Source: Candidatus Bathyarchaeota archaeon (GTDB lineage: Archaea; Thermoproteota; Bathyarchaeia; Bathyarchaeales; Bathycorpusculaceae). From it: a DNA stretch of 6,123 nt. The DNA is taken from the NCBI GenBank assembly GCA_018396615.1, contig JAGTQT010000081.1, forward strand, positions 1 to 6,123, written 5' to 3'. How positions within the stretch are numbered: position 1 is the stretch's first letter; every line of letters begins with the position of its first letter. The position numbers were made by a program, and so were the translations under genes. The notes beneath the pieces were generated by a model. That model searched no databases and had not been told where the DNA came from. It saw only the letters and a program-made list of their open reading frames with translations. Below are positions 1 to 6,123 of this stretch, in pieces.

Positions 1-2243
1 AAACGGACTAGGCATATTAACGGGACATAGCCGCCGTACTTGCTTACGTCGCTGATGCTTAAGGTTAGCCCAGCAAAATAGGCTTGCTTGAAGTATTTAG
101 GCTGGATGTCAGTGGAAGTTAAGCCGGCTGCCTGCCACTCGCTTTCCTCGCGGTCGGTGACGCCGTTGCGTGTGCACCACTGGTATTTGCCCCACGCCAT
201 CAGCTTGTACACTGTCGTGTTCATTCCTTTCTCGTTCCACTGCCACTTGTTCTGTGTAGAGTTGTATTGACCGAAGGAGGTTTCGTTGCTCCATGAGGAA
301 GCCTCATCTATGATGTTTTCTTCTTTCACGAATCTTTCTTGAGCTTGTCCCGAGATTCTTGCCATCCACATCCATTTTCCTTCATCTCCGAAGCCAGCCC
401 AGTCTACATATGACACTGCGCCTTCCGAAGTCGCGTACACTTTGGCAGTCACAAAGACCAGAATGTAGGTCGCATTGTATCTCTTAAGCATCTCCATCGA
501 TGTGTCTTCATCAGCCATAAAGATAAAGCCGATGTTTTGAATCTGGTCGGTGTCTATGGTGGCGTTGTCTGCTAGGCTTGTAACATTGCCCATAACCGTC
601 AGCCAGTAGCCATAGTCCCACCAGCTGCAGACAACCGTGCTTGACTGGAGATTGTTCTTTGTCCATTCAAGCATGTCCAGCCACTCACGCACTGGCGCGT
701 TAGGCACTATAGGAAGGCTGCTTGCGGTTATGGTGATTGGCGAATCAATCTGCCTGTACACTTTAGGCATCGGAAACGCGAAGCTTGTTGTTAGGATGAT
801 GAAAATCATTATCACGGCAAGTCCGCTGAACTCCTTGCCCACATAGGCTTGAGCAAACTTTCTCTTGACTGCAAGTTTAGGCGGCTCTTTCAGCAAAGTG
901 ACAAACGGTTTCAGCAGCCCCACTGTTCCGACGGCTGCGACAAGCGCGAACGCCGGCGCCATTAACACGATAAGCCGCACCATCGAGCTTGCAAAGTAGA
1001 GGGACGTGATGCCGAGAATGACTAGGAATAGGTTTTTGTCGTTGAGGTTTCTTATGGCGAAATACAAGCCAGCAATGAAGAAGAGAATTGTGATGCCGAA
1101 GTCGTAGTATATCGTGCTCCAAGAGGAGATTCGGTGCTCTGCAACAGACTCTATCAGTGGCGCTGCGGCGCGTTCAAACGGGTTAATAACCGAGATGAAT
1201 TTTCCAGCTATGCTTTTGGCGTAACCAAGCTGCCATAGCACGGTGAATCCGCCGATGAGTATGGCAAGAAAGACAGCGACCGAGATTATTTTCCACTTGG
1301 TCGTTTCTACTGCGCGGAAGGTTTCGCATAGGCAAAGAAGGACAAAGACAATCGCTACTGGCAATATCGCGACCGTAGTAAGGTAAGAAGAGCCTATTTT
1401 CGGAACGCTGATGGCTATGAACAAGCCAAGTCCAAATGTTAGGCTGTATGACAAGAGCAGCCGCTGGGTATATCTTCTCATCAGGATGAGTAGGAACGTG
1501 AAAAGGGCGATTACGCCTATCGGGTAGTATGCCGCGCCCCAACCTGCACAGAAATACCCTAAAACCAACGCTGAACCTAAAGAGTATTTCATTGCTGAAC
1601 CCACGGGGCGCTCAACCTCAATTGAGCGTAAGAACAAGAGAATAAACAACAGAAGCGAAAAGATCCCTATTATCTCGTCGTCAAACCACCCTAGCGAGGA
1701 ACGCTGAATATACGATGGGCTTAGAGCCAAGAATAATGCGGCAAACAGCCCCACAGGCTTCCCGCCTACATCTTTGCCTAAAAAGTAAGCGACAAGCGAG
1801 GCTAGCATGCCGAGGAACGCCGGAAGAATCGCAGCAAAATTCATCAAGCCTGGATCAATCCCAAGCATAGTAAGCATAGAGTACAGTACGGCTGCCGTCA
1901 TGGGTAAACTTGGGAAGCCGGCGGTAGCAACATTTATTCCCCTAGGATACCATCTTTGTGTATCGTTCCAAGGTGTAGGCCACGCCCACGAGATTAATCC
2001 GTTTTTTACGATGTAATCTGTGAAGCGGAGCTGGAAGTAGCCGTCGAATTCTGAGATGTGCAGGCTTTCCGTCTGGATTTCCCAGCGCAAGGGAAAGAGG
2101 CGTATTCCGAAGGCGATGAAGAGTATAAGCAGCAGTGCAGAGGTCGCTACTAGCGAGTCATGGTCTGTTTTTATTCGAAGTTTTCCCAGACTTTTAAGGC
2201 CATTTACAGCGTTCTCTTTTGTGAACACATTCTTGATTTTCAC
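1..2243 (-). CDS. aglB: STT3/AglB-type oligosaccharyltransferase catalytic subunit (C-terminal end outside window)
   Basis: Catalytic subunit of the membrane oligosaccharyltransferase, which moves a glycan from a lipid carrier onto Asn of N-X-S/T sequons on the outer face of the membrane. The minus-strand frame is open for 747 codons from a GTG at 2243 to the window edge. About a dozen hydrophobic segments lie between residues 33 and 490, followed by a soluble domain. The family motifs appear in order: EFDGYFQLR at 65-73 (first acidic, metal-binding motif), GWFDDE with D188-D189-E190 (equivalent of the eukaryotic DNE motif), SVAEH at 366-370 (the SVSE/TIXE loop), MVRL with R423, and the catalytic-domain WWDYG at 541-545. 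The end, YVPLICLVR, resembles the last strand of STT3 proteins, so I infer that few residues are missing. The GTG is the only ATG, GTG or TTG between the upstream in-frame stop and the conserved N-terminus, apart from a second GTG at codon 6. No strong SD is visible. It follows gcvT by 78 bp on the same strand. Confidence 0.95.
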   Translation of the reverse strand, partial: MKIKNVFTKENAVNGLKSLGKLRIKTDHDSLVATSALLLILFIAFGIRLFPLRWEIQTESLHISEFDGYFQLRFTDYIVKNGLISWAWPTPWNDTQRWYPRGINVATAGFPSLPMTAAVLYSMLTMLGIDPGLMNFAAILPAFLGMLASLVAYFLGKDVGGKPVGLFAALFLALSPSYIQRSSLGWFDDEIIGIFSLLLFILLFLRSIEVERPVGSAMKYSLGSALVLGYFCAGWGAAYYPIGVIALFTFLLILMRRYTQRLLLSYSLTFGLGLFIAISVPKIGSSYLTTVAILPVAIVFVLLCLCETFRAVETTKWKIISVAVFLAILIGGFTVLWQLGYAKSIAGKFISVINPFERAAAPLIESVAEHRISSWSTIYYDFGITILFFIAGLYFAIRNLNDKNLFLVILGITSLYFASSMVRLIVLMAPAFALVAAVGTVGLLKPFVTLLKEPPKLAVKRKFAQAYVGKEFSGLAVIMIFIILTTSFAFPMPKVYRQIDSPITITASSLPIVPNAPVREWLDMLEWTKNNLQSSTVVCSWWDYGYWLTVMGNVTSLADNATIDTDQIQNIGFIFMADEDTSMEMLKRYNATYILVFVTAKVYATSEGAVSYVDWAGFGDEGKWMWMARISGQAQERFVKEENIIDEASSWSNETSFGQYNSTQNKWQWNEKGMNTTVYKLMAWGKYQWCTRNGVTDREESEWQAAGLTSTDIQPKYFKQAYFAGLTLSISDVSKYGGYVPLICLVR

Positions 2244-2288
2244 GTCAAGTCCATCTCTTTGATGTGGATTATTACTGAGATTAATGTG

Positions 2289-2305
2289 GTGTTTTATTTC
2301 CCTTG
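2289..2305 (-). promoter_or_regulatory. Weak TATA-like element upstream of aglB
   Basis: In the 78-bp gap between gcvT and aglB the minus strand reads GGGAAATAAAACACC. This is a purine-rich run followed by an A/T-rich core, about 50 bp before the GTG start. That spacing would allow a leader of roughly 25 nt. The match to the archaeal TATA consensus is poor, and readthrough from gcvT is equally likely. The rest of the gap shows no hairpin or T-tract terminator. Confidence 0.25.
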
Positions 2306-2321
2306 CGGTTAATCTGGCTTT

Positions 2322-3467
2322 TTAGGGCGCGGATTTTCTTCGGAAACCATATTTTTCTGGGTCATAAAATGGCAAAGACACGATTGTGGCGTCTGCAAGC
2401 TTATCGCGAATCTTCACCTTGACATGGGTTCCTTCCTGAGCAAGAGATGCCGGCAAATAGCCCATGCCTATGCCGCACCTAAGCAGAGGCGAGAATGTTC
2501 CACTTGTCAGCTGACCTATTTTCACGCTGTTTTCATCATAAAGCTCGAAGCCTGAGCGCGGGATGCCTTCGCCTGTCATTTTTACTGCTACCCGCTTGCG
2601 TTTGGGTCCTTCGGCTTTTTGTGCTGCAAGCGCGGCTTTTCCAATGAAATCTTCTTTTTGGAGCTTTACCACAAAGCCCAGTCCCGCTTCAAGCGGAGTC
2701 GTGTTTTCGTCGATATCATTTCCATAGAGGCATAATCCTGCTTCAAGCCTCAATGTGTCTCTTGCCCCTAGACCGCATGGCATTATCCCGTAAGCTTTGC
2801 CCGCGTCAAGAATGGCGTTCCACAGCTTCACCGCCTTATCCGGCTTTGCCAGCGGTGAGTCCCAGACAAATATTTCGAAGCCATCTTCGCCCGTGTATCC
2901 TGTTCTTGCCATGAAGACGTCTACGTCTGCTAAACGAGAGGGACTGCATTTGAATCGTTCAATTTTGCTGAGGTCTGTGGTGGATATTGCCTGTAGCGTT
3001 TTTTCGGCTTTCGGTCCCTGAACTGCAAACATCGCCACGTCATCAGAAACATCTTTAATCTCTACACTTAGGGTCTTTGTGTTTTTAACAATCCAGTCAT
3101 AGTCTTTCTTCCGGTTGCTTGCGTTGAAAACAATCATGAATTTTTCAGCTTCAAGCCTATAGACTACGAAGTCGTCTATTATTCCGCCTTTTTCGTTGCA
3201 CATGACAGAGTACTGCGCGCTGTTTGAAGTAAGCTTGGAAACATCATTGGTTATTACATAGTTCAAGAAGCGTTCAGCGTCGGCTCCGGAGATCGTGACT
3301 CTTCCCATGTGGGAGATGTCGAAAATGCCAACATTGTTCCGCACAGCCAAGTGCTCCGCAATGATGCCTTCATATAGCAAAGGCATCTCGAAACCGGCAA
3401 ACAGCGTTAGGCTGGCTGTTTTTTTGTGGGTCTCATAGAGCTGTGTTCTCTTAGCCTCTGCTGCCAT
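2322..3467 (-). CDS. gcvT: Glycine cleavage system T protein (aminomethyltransferase)
   Basis: The T protein takes the aminomethyl group carried on lipoyl-GcvH, releases ammonia and passes the one-carbon unit to a tetrahydropterin cofactor. It is a soluble cytoplasmic enzyme. The 381-residue product is full length for the family (about 360-380). Visible signatures are GIFDISHMGR at 47-56, GGIIDD at 94-99 (containing the conserved catalytic Asp), ARTGYTGEDGFEIF at 187-200, GLGARDTLRLEAGLCLYGND at 232-251, and the C-terminal barrel region TSGTFSPLL at 321-329. An in-frame TTG at 3491 would add eight residues. I prefer the ATG at 3467 because GGAG lies nine bases before it and the TTG has no SD. 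It starts 25 bp after the zinc-ribbon gene stop and precedes aglB by 78 bp. No gcvH or gcvP is in the window, so the partner proteins must be elsewhere. A related folate-binding paralogue is possible but less likely given the complete motif set. Confidence 0.95.
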   Translation of the reverse strand: MAAEAKRTQLYETHKKTASLTLFAGFEMPLLYEGIIAEHLAVRNNVGIFDISHMGRVTISGADAERFLNYVITNDVSKLTSNSAQYSVMCNEKGGIIDDFVVYRLEAEKFMIVFNASNRKKDYDWIVKNTKTLSVEIKDVSDDVAMFAVQGPKAEKTLQAISTTDLSKIERFKCSPSRLADVDVFMARTGYTGEDGFEIFVWDSPLAKPDKAVKLWNAILDAGKAYGIMPCGLGARDTLRLEAGLCLYGNDIDENTTPLEAGLGFVVKLQKEDFIGKAALAAQKAEGPKRKRVAVKMTGEGIPRSGFELYDENSVKIGQLTSGTFSPLLRCGIGMGYLPASLAQEGTHVKVKIRDKLADATIVSLPFYDPEKYGFRRKSAP

Positions 3468-3476
3468 CCCCGCTCT

Positions 3477-3480
3477 CTCC
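3477..3480 (-). promoter_or_regulatory. Shine-Dalgarno of gcvT
   Basis: GGAG on the minus strand, nine bases before the ATG at 3467. It decides the start of gcvT: the upstream in-frame TTG at 3491 has no comparable site, and the GGAG itself would lie inside the longer reading frame. Confidence 0.7.
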
Positions 3481-3492
3481 TGTGCTAGCAAC

Positions 3493-3657
3493 CTATTCTA
3501 TGGGTTTCACGTCCACGTCGAGAGGTATCAGCGAAAGCTTCTTGCCGCACTTTGGACATTTGCCTTCAACCTCATGCATAATTTCGTCAGGAGGTTTCAG
3601 TTCAGGTCCTTCATACAAAACATGCCCACATCCTTGGCAGACACAACGTTGCGGCAC
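3493..3657 (-). CDS. Small zinc-ribbon protein, 54 residues, unknown function
   Basis: A short gene that is easily missed because it starts with GTG. The product begins MPQRCVCQGCGH and ends DVDVKPIE. Its cysteines are C5, C7 and C10 in the first knuckle (CVCQGCG) and C34 and C37 in the second (CPKCGKKL), the CxxC-x(23)-CxxC spacing of a rubredoxin-like or zinc-ribbon fold that binds one zinc or iron. C5 is an extra cysteine. There is no room for another domain and no membrane segment. The GTG is preceded by GGAGTG with GGAG nine bases away, and no other usual start lies between it and the in-frame upstream stop near 3702. The stop is 25 bp before the gcvT start, so the two are probably one operon. 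I do not recognise a named family. A structural, RNA- or protein-binding role is possible, but nothing here fixes one. Confidence 0.8.
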   Translation of the reverse strand: MPQRCVCQGCGHVLYEGPELKPPDEIMHEVEGKCPKCGKKLSLIPLDVDVKPIE

Positions 3658-3660
3658 ACT

Positions 3661-3686
3661 GTTACACTCCGTTAACAGAGTTACAC
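3661..3686 (-). promoter_or_regulatory. Candidate operator: three GTTA heptamers with an imperfect palindrome
   Basis: On the plus strand three related heptamers follow one another, GTTACAC (3661-3667), GTTAACA (3671-3677) and GTTACAC (3680-3686), at 9-10 bp intervals or about one helical turn. Positions 3666-3681 also form a 16-bp inverted repeat, ACTCnGTTAACnGAGT, with one mismatched pair. The element lies between the TATA-like box at 3696-3703 and the GTG at 3657. It therefore covers the predicted transcription start and the SD, where a bound repressor would block the zinc-ribbon-gcvT unit. The regulator is unknown. Confidence 0.4.
3665..3670 (-). promoter_or_regulatory. Shine-Dalgarno of the zinc-ribbon gene
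   Basis: GGAGTG on the minus strand, with GGAG nine bases before the GTG at 3657. It supports this non-ATG start and hence the reality of the short gene. Confidence 0.65.
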
Positions 3687-3695
3687 CGTTTGGGC

Positions 3696-3703
3696 ATATT
3701 TAT
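3696..3703 (-). promoter_or_regulatory. TATA-like box for the zinc-ribbon-gcvT unit
   Basis: The minus strand reads CCGATAAATATGCCC, with ATAAATAT as the core. At the usual archaeal distance of about 26 bp, transcription would begin near 3673, giving a leader of about 16 nt that still contains the SD. The 111-bp gap from 3658 to 3768 otherwise holds no visible terminator for the preceding DUF998-like gene. Confidence 0.5.
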
Positions 3704-3768
3704 CGGTTGCGAACAAATGATGCTGATGCCTCAATTTTTCGCTTCAGAAGACATCTTTTTTCTAGATT

Positions 3769-4383
3769 CTACTGCACAAACTCTTTCCACATGTTATACA
3801 CGAGCAAGCCAACATATCCTAAAGACGCGAACACAGTAAACCATTCAAGAATCGGCGTGACAAAAAATACGAAAACTAGGTTGATTGCAACTACCACTAG
3901 CCCGTAATAGGCGACGCGCTTATCAAACCTAGGATGCGTCGATAAAGCAGCTCCTAGAAGCAGCAAGACAACAATGTTCAGCAGGAAAAAGACTGCAGAC
4001 CATAATCTGTGAAGTTCCCCGAAGTCTTCTGAAAACACGCCGACCATCATCAGCGAGAAGGCTGCAATAACGCCTATGAGCTGCGTCACAATCAAGAGGA
4101 TTTTTCTCCAAGCCTGATCCGTGTGCCACTTGTAGAGCCCGATAAAAAAAGGAAAGAGCGCGATGCCTGTAAGCACGCAGCCAACATTGAAGGCCACTGC
4201 TCCGGAAGGATTATAGGTTGAGTTACCCAAGTCGCTTAGCCAGTTGTCCACCGGACTATAGTGCGATGGGTAAAGCGCCCACGAAGTGAACATGAAAATA
4301 CAGAACAGAACAATCGCTGCAACACCTGCAATACAGCTAATTGGCCACCTTATGCCCGTCATATGCGTGCACAGTCTATGCAT
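3769..4383 (-). CDS. DUF998-family integral membrane protein
   Basis: A 204-residue protein with six hydrophobic segments at about 13-37, 64-84, 94-117, 128-147, 158-177 and 184-198. After the first segment comes the family hallmark VDNWLSDLGNS at 45-55, followed by NPSGAVAFN at 58-66. A conserved-looking GVFSEDFGELH lies at 115-125 before the fourth segment. This pattern and length fit DUF998, a widespread family with no established biochemical role, often annotated only as a membrane protein. There is no cleavable signal peptide; the first segment is an anchor. The ATG at 4383 is chosen over an ATG at codon 8 because GGAG lies eight bases before it. Its promoter region is shared divergently with topA. 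It sits 111 bp upstream of the zinc-ribbon gene, which has its own promoter candidate, so it is probably transcribed separately. Confidence 0.85.
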   Translation of the reverse strand: MHRLCTHMTGIRWPISCIAGVAAIVLFCIFMFTSWALYPSHYSPVDNWLSDLGNSTYNPSGAVAFNVGCVLTGIALFPFFIGLYKWHTDQAWRKILLIVTQLIGVIAAFSLMMVGVFSEDFGELHRLWSAVFFLLNIVVLLLLGAALSTHPRFDKRVAYYGLVVVAINLVFVFFVTPILEWFTVFASLGYVGLLVYNMWKEFVQ

Positions 4384-4391
4384 ATTGCAGT

Positions 4392-4395
4392 CTCC
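4392..4395 (-). promoter_or_regulatory. Shine-Dalgarno of the DUF998-like gene
   Basis: GGAG on the minus strand, eight bases before the ATG at 4383. It favours this start over the in-frame ATG seven codons further in. Confidence 0.6.
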
Positions 4396-4424
4396 AGTTT
4401 ATAACATTATTCAGAATCAGACCA

Positions 4425-4432
4425 ATAAAATA
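4425..4432 (-). promoter_or_regulatory. TATA-like box for the DUF998-like gene
   Basis: The minus strand reads AGTATTTTATTGG, with a TATTTTAT core. Transcription would begin near 4402, leaving a leader of about 19 nt with the SD inside it, the same arrangement as at the zinc-ribbon gene. The surrounding sequence is generally A/T-rich, so the exact box is uncertain. Confidence 0.4.
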
Positions 4433-4490
4433 CTAAAAATAACTTTATCACCCATAAAATATTCACGAATCTAAACCGCACCCAGAGACC

Positions 4491-4535
4491 AGCAGACAGT
4501 ATATATAAGGGGTCTAAATTTTCCGAGCAGACAGT
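4491..4535 (+). repeat. 10-bp direct repeat flanking the topA TATA box
   Basis: AGCAGACAGT occurs at 4491-4500 and again at 4526-4535, 35 bp apart. The first copy directly abuts and overlaps by one base the TATA core at 4500-4508, where TFB contacts DNA. The second falls where transcription is expected to begin. A chance 10-bp repeat in a region this short is unlikely but possible. It could be an operator pair for topA. Confidence 0.4.
4500..4508 (+). promoter_or_regulatory. Strong TATA box, probable topA promoter
   Basis: TATATATAA followed by GGGG is the best archaeal TATA match in the window. The expected start site is near 4530. That leaves about 80 nt of untranslated leader before the topA ATG at 4614, much longer than the leaders inferred for the minus-strand genes here. 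Confidence 0.6.
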
Positions 4536-4613
4536 TCTCCAACCAAAGCCTCGCCACTACACATATCTCGACACAAATCTTTTTCTCTTCGCAAAAGCCT
4601 AAATGCACTGAAC
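4536..4613 (+). other. topA leader: no SD, T-tract and a two-codon upstream ORF
   Basis: The sequence between the predicted start site and topA is poor in G and has no GGAG or GGTG before the ATG. It contains a pyrimidine tract, CTTTTTCTCTTC, at 4579-4590, and a minimal ORF, ATG-CAC-TGA, at 4603-4611 that ends two bases before the topA ATG. No convincing hairpin or known riboswitch was seen. A TATA placed for leaderless transcription directly at 4614 is not apparent. Confidence 0.35.
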
Positions 4614-6123
4614 ATGAGCCACTGCCTAATCATCACGGAGAAACCTGATGCCGCACACAGAATAGCCATCGCTCTAGACACTAATGGAAAACCAGAAACA
4701 CACCATGAACGACACGTGCCCTACTGGACCGCTTGGCGAAACAAGAAACTCGTCATAGTCCCAGCCATAGGACACCTTTACACCGTAGCCAAAGAACACA
4801 CAGAGAAAGAACCCTACCCAATCTTCAATTTCAAATGGACGCCCAGGCACATCGCTGAGAAAAAAGCAAAACACCTCGCAACATGGATTGAAGTCATCGC
4901 AAAACTGGCAGCAAAAGCTGACACGTTCGTCGACGCATGCGACTACGACATCGAAGGAAGCATCGTTGGATACATGATCCTGAAATATGCATGCAAAAAC
5001 AAAGAAAACATCGCCATGCGAATGAAATACTCAACACTAACAAAAGAAGAACTTGAAAAAGCATATTCAAGCCTCCTACCACACTTGGACTTCCCCATGA
5101 TCGAAGCAGGCAAAACCCGACACGAAATCGACTGGCTCTATGGAATAAACCTCTCCAGAGCCCTAACAACAGCAACAAAAAACGCAAGCGGCAAATACGC
5201 AACACTCAGCACCGGAAGAGTACAAGGACCAACTCTAAAATTCGTTGCAGCAAGAGAAAAAACAATCAAAAGCTTCGTACCAACACCCTACTGGCTAGTC
5301 AAAGCACAAATAGACATTGCCGGATCTTTTTTTGATGCAGAATACGAAAAAAACCCAATCAAAACCAGAAAAGAAGCGGAAACTGTTCTAGCTGACTGCA
5401 GAGGAAAAGATGGAAAAATAGAGACAATAGAGTCGAAACGGCTCCTCCAACAGCCTCCTCCACCTTTCGACTTGGGATCGCTGCAAAGCGAAGCCTACAA
5501 GCTTTTCAAGTATACACCTAAACAGACAGCGGAAACCGCTCAGCATCTATACTTAGACGCCTTAATCTCCTATCCCCGTACAAGCAGCCAAAAACTTCCG
5601 AGAACAATAAACTACAAACAAATCCTAAAAAACCTCAGCACACTTCCAGAATACAACAAAAAAACGCTGGAACTGCTCATCAAGCCAGAACTGAAACCTA
5701 AAGAAGGCGTAAAACAAGATTCTGCTCACCCTGCAATATACCCAACTGGGCATCTGCCAGAAAGACCATTAAACCACATGGAAAAGAAAGTGTGGGATCT
5801 CGTAATTCGAAGGTTCATGTCCGTCTTCGCCGAACCCGCAACAATAGAAACATCAACCATCCACATCACTATCGGCAAGCACATCTTCCATCTAAAAGGA
5901 AGACAAGTCATAGAAAAAGGCTGGCTTCATTTCTACGAACCCTACGCATGGATAATCGAAGCTATCTTGCCCCCAATTAAAGAAGGCGAAACTCTCAAAG
6001 TTGAGAAGCTGTTTAAGGAGGATAGATTCACAAGCCCTCCTCCTCGTTATAACCAACGCACTTTGCTTGAGGAGATGGAAAAACATGAAATCGGCACCAA
6101 AGCAACCCGAGCGGAAATCATAC
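4614..6123 (+). CDS. topA: Archaeal DNA topoisomerase I, type IA (C-terminus outside window)
   Basis: Type IA topoisomerase: it cuts one DNA strand through a 5'-phosphotyrosine and passes the other strand, relaxing negative supercoils. The frame is open for 503 codons to the window end. The N-terminal Toprim domain (about 1-135) has the general-acid Glu in ITEKP (E9) and the metal-binding ACDYDIEG with D110, D112 and E114, the archaeal form of the bacterial DxDxE motif. Next come YGINLSRALT around 176-185, LSTGRVQGPTL at 198-208, the active-site tyrosine Y320 in ISYPRTSS, DSAHPAIYPTG at 369-379 and GTKATR at 494-499. The family's C-terminal zinc-finger region would follow outside the window. 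The ATG at 4614 puts the Toprim strand at the usual distance from the N-terminus. There is no SD. The first two thirds strongly favour A or C at third codon positions, so the coding strand is G-poor. No helicase domain precedes it, so this is not reverse gyrase. Confidence 0.96.
   Translation, partial: MSHCLIITEKPDAAHRIAIALDTNGKPETHHERHVPYWTAWRNKKLVIVPAIGHLYTVAKEHTEKEPYPIFNFKWTPRHIAEKKAKHLATWIEVIAKLAAKADTFVDACDYDIEGSIVGYMILKYACKNKENIAMRMKYSTLTKEELEKAYSSLLPHLDFPMIEAGKTRHEIDWLYGINLSRALTTATKNASGKYATLSTGRVQGPTLKFVAAREKTIKSFVPTPYWLVKAQIDIAGSFFDAEYEKNPIKTRKEAETVLADCRGKDGKIETIESKRLLQQPPPPFDLGSLQSEAYKLFKYTPKQTAETAQHLYLDALISYPRTSSQKLPRTINYKQILKNLSTLPEYNKKTLELLIKPELKPKEGVKQDSAHPAIYPTGHLPERPLNHMEKKVWDLVIRRFMSVFAEPATIETSTIHITIGKHIFHLKGRQVIEKGWLHFYEPYAWIIEAILPPIKEGETLKVEKLFKEDRFTSPPPRYNQRTLLEEMEKHEIGTKATRAEII

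Noticed and set aside
796..829. ATGATGA and CTGA on the plus strand, resembling C and D boxes of a C/D-box sRNA.
   Set aside because: They lie antisense inside aglB, the spacing is too short for a full C/D'/C'/D guide, and no terminal stem is visible. Both words encode ordinary conserved residues on the minus strand.
1183..1542. Minus-strand open frame of 119 codons within aglB.
   Set aside because: It is in a different frame from the continuous aglB reading frame, which alone carries the STT3 motifs.
3468..3491. TTG start at 3491 adding eight residues to GcvT.
   Set aside because: The ATG at 3467 has GGAG nine bases upstream and is closer to the family's usual N-terminus; the TTG has no SD.
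3482..3907. Plus-strand open frame of 141 codons.
   Set aside because: It overlaps the zinc-ribbon gene and the end of the DUF998-like gene antisense, has no SD and no recognisable domain, and its composition mirrors the opposite-strand genes.
4894..5205. Minus-strand open frame of 103 codons rich in Arg, Leu and Cys.
   Set aside because: It is the antisense shadow of the G-poor, A/C-biased topA coding strand, which makes few stop codons on the other strand.
1..6123. A new defence, mobile or multi-gene system.
   Set aside because: Every sizeable gene is a housekeeping or widely known family, and no recombinase, toxin-antitoxin pair, CRISPR repeat or terminal inverted repeat was found.

Overview
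The window looks archaeal, most likely a TACK-group lineage such as Bathyarchaeia, although a euryarchaeote cannot be excluded. The evidence is an archaeal-type topoisomerase I with the Toprim signature ACDYDIEG, an STT3/AglB oligosaccharyltransferase, a DUF998-type membrane protein, start codons preceded by GGAG, and TATA-like boxes at archaeal distances. No tRNA, rRNA, insertion sequence or CRISPR array was seen.

Layout: positions 1-4383 are all on the minus strand. In transcription order they carry a DUF998-like membrane protein (4383-3769), a 54-residue zinc-ribbon protein (3657-3493), gcvT (3467-2322) and an STT3/aglB gene (2243-1) that runs off the window start. The last three are spaced 25 and 78 bp apart and may be co-transcribed from a promoter at about 3700. 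From 4614 a plus-strand topA runs off the window end. The 230-bp gap between the DUF998 gene and topA is a divergent promoter region with a strong TATA box for topA.

Function: the window holds N-glycosylation (AglB), one-carbon/glycine metabolism (GcvT), DNA topology (TopA) and two proteins of unknown role. These are housekeeping genes, and no new multi-gene system is evident. The points most worth a second look are the eukaryote-like motif set in the AglB protein, the unlisted small zinc-ribbon gene directly upstream of gcvT, a repeat/palindrome at that gene's predicted transcription start, and the long, SD-less topA leader with a 10-bp repeat flanking its TATA box.
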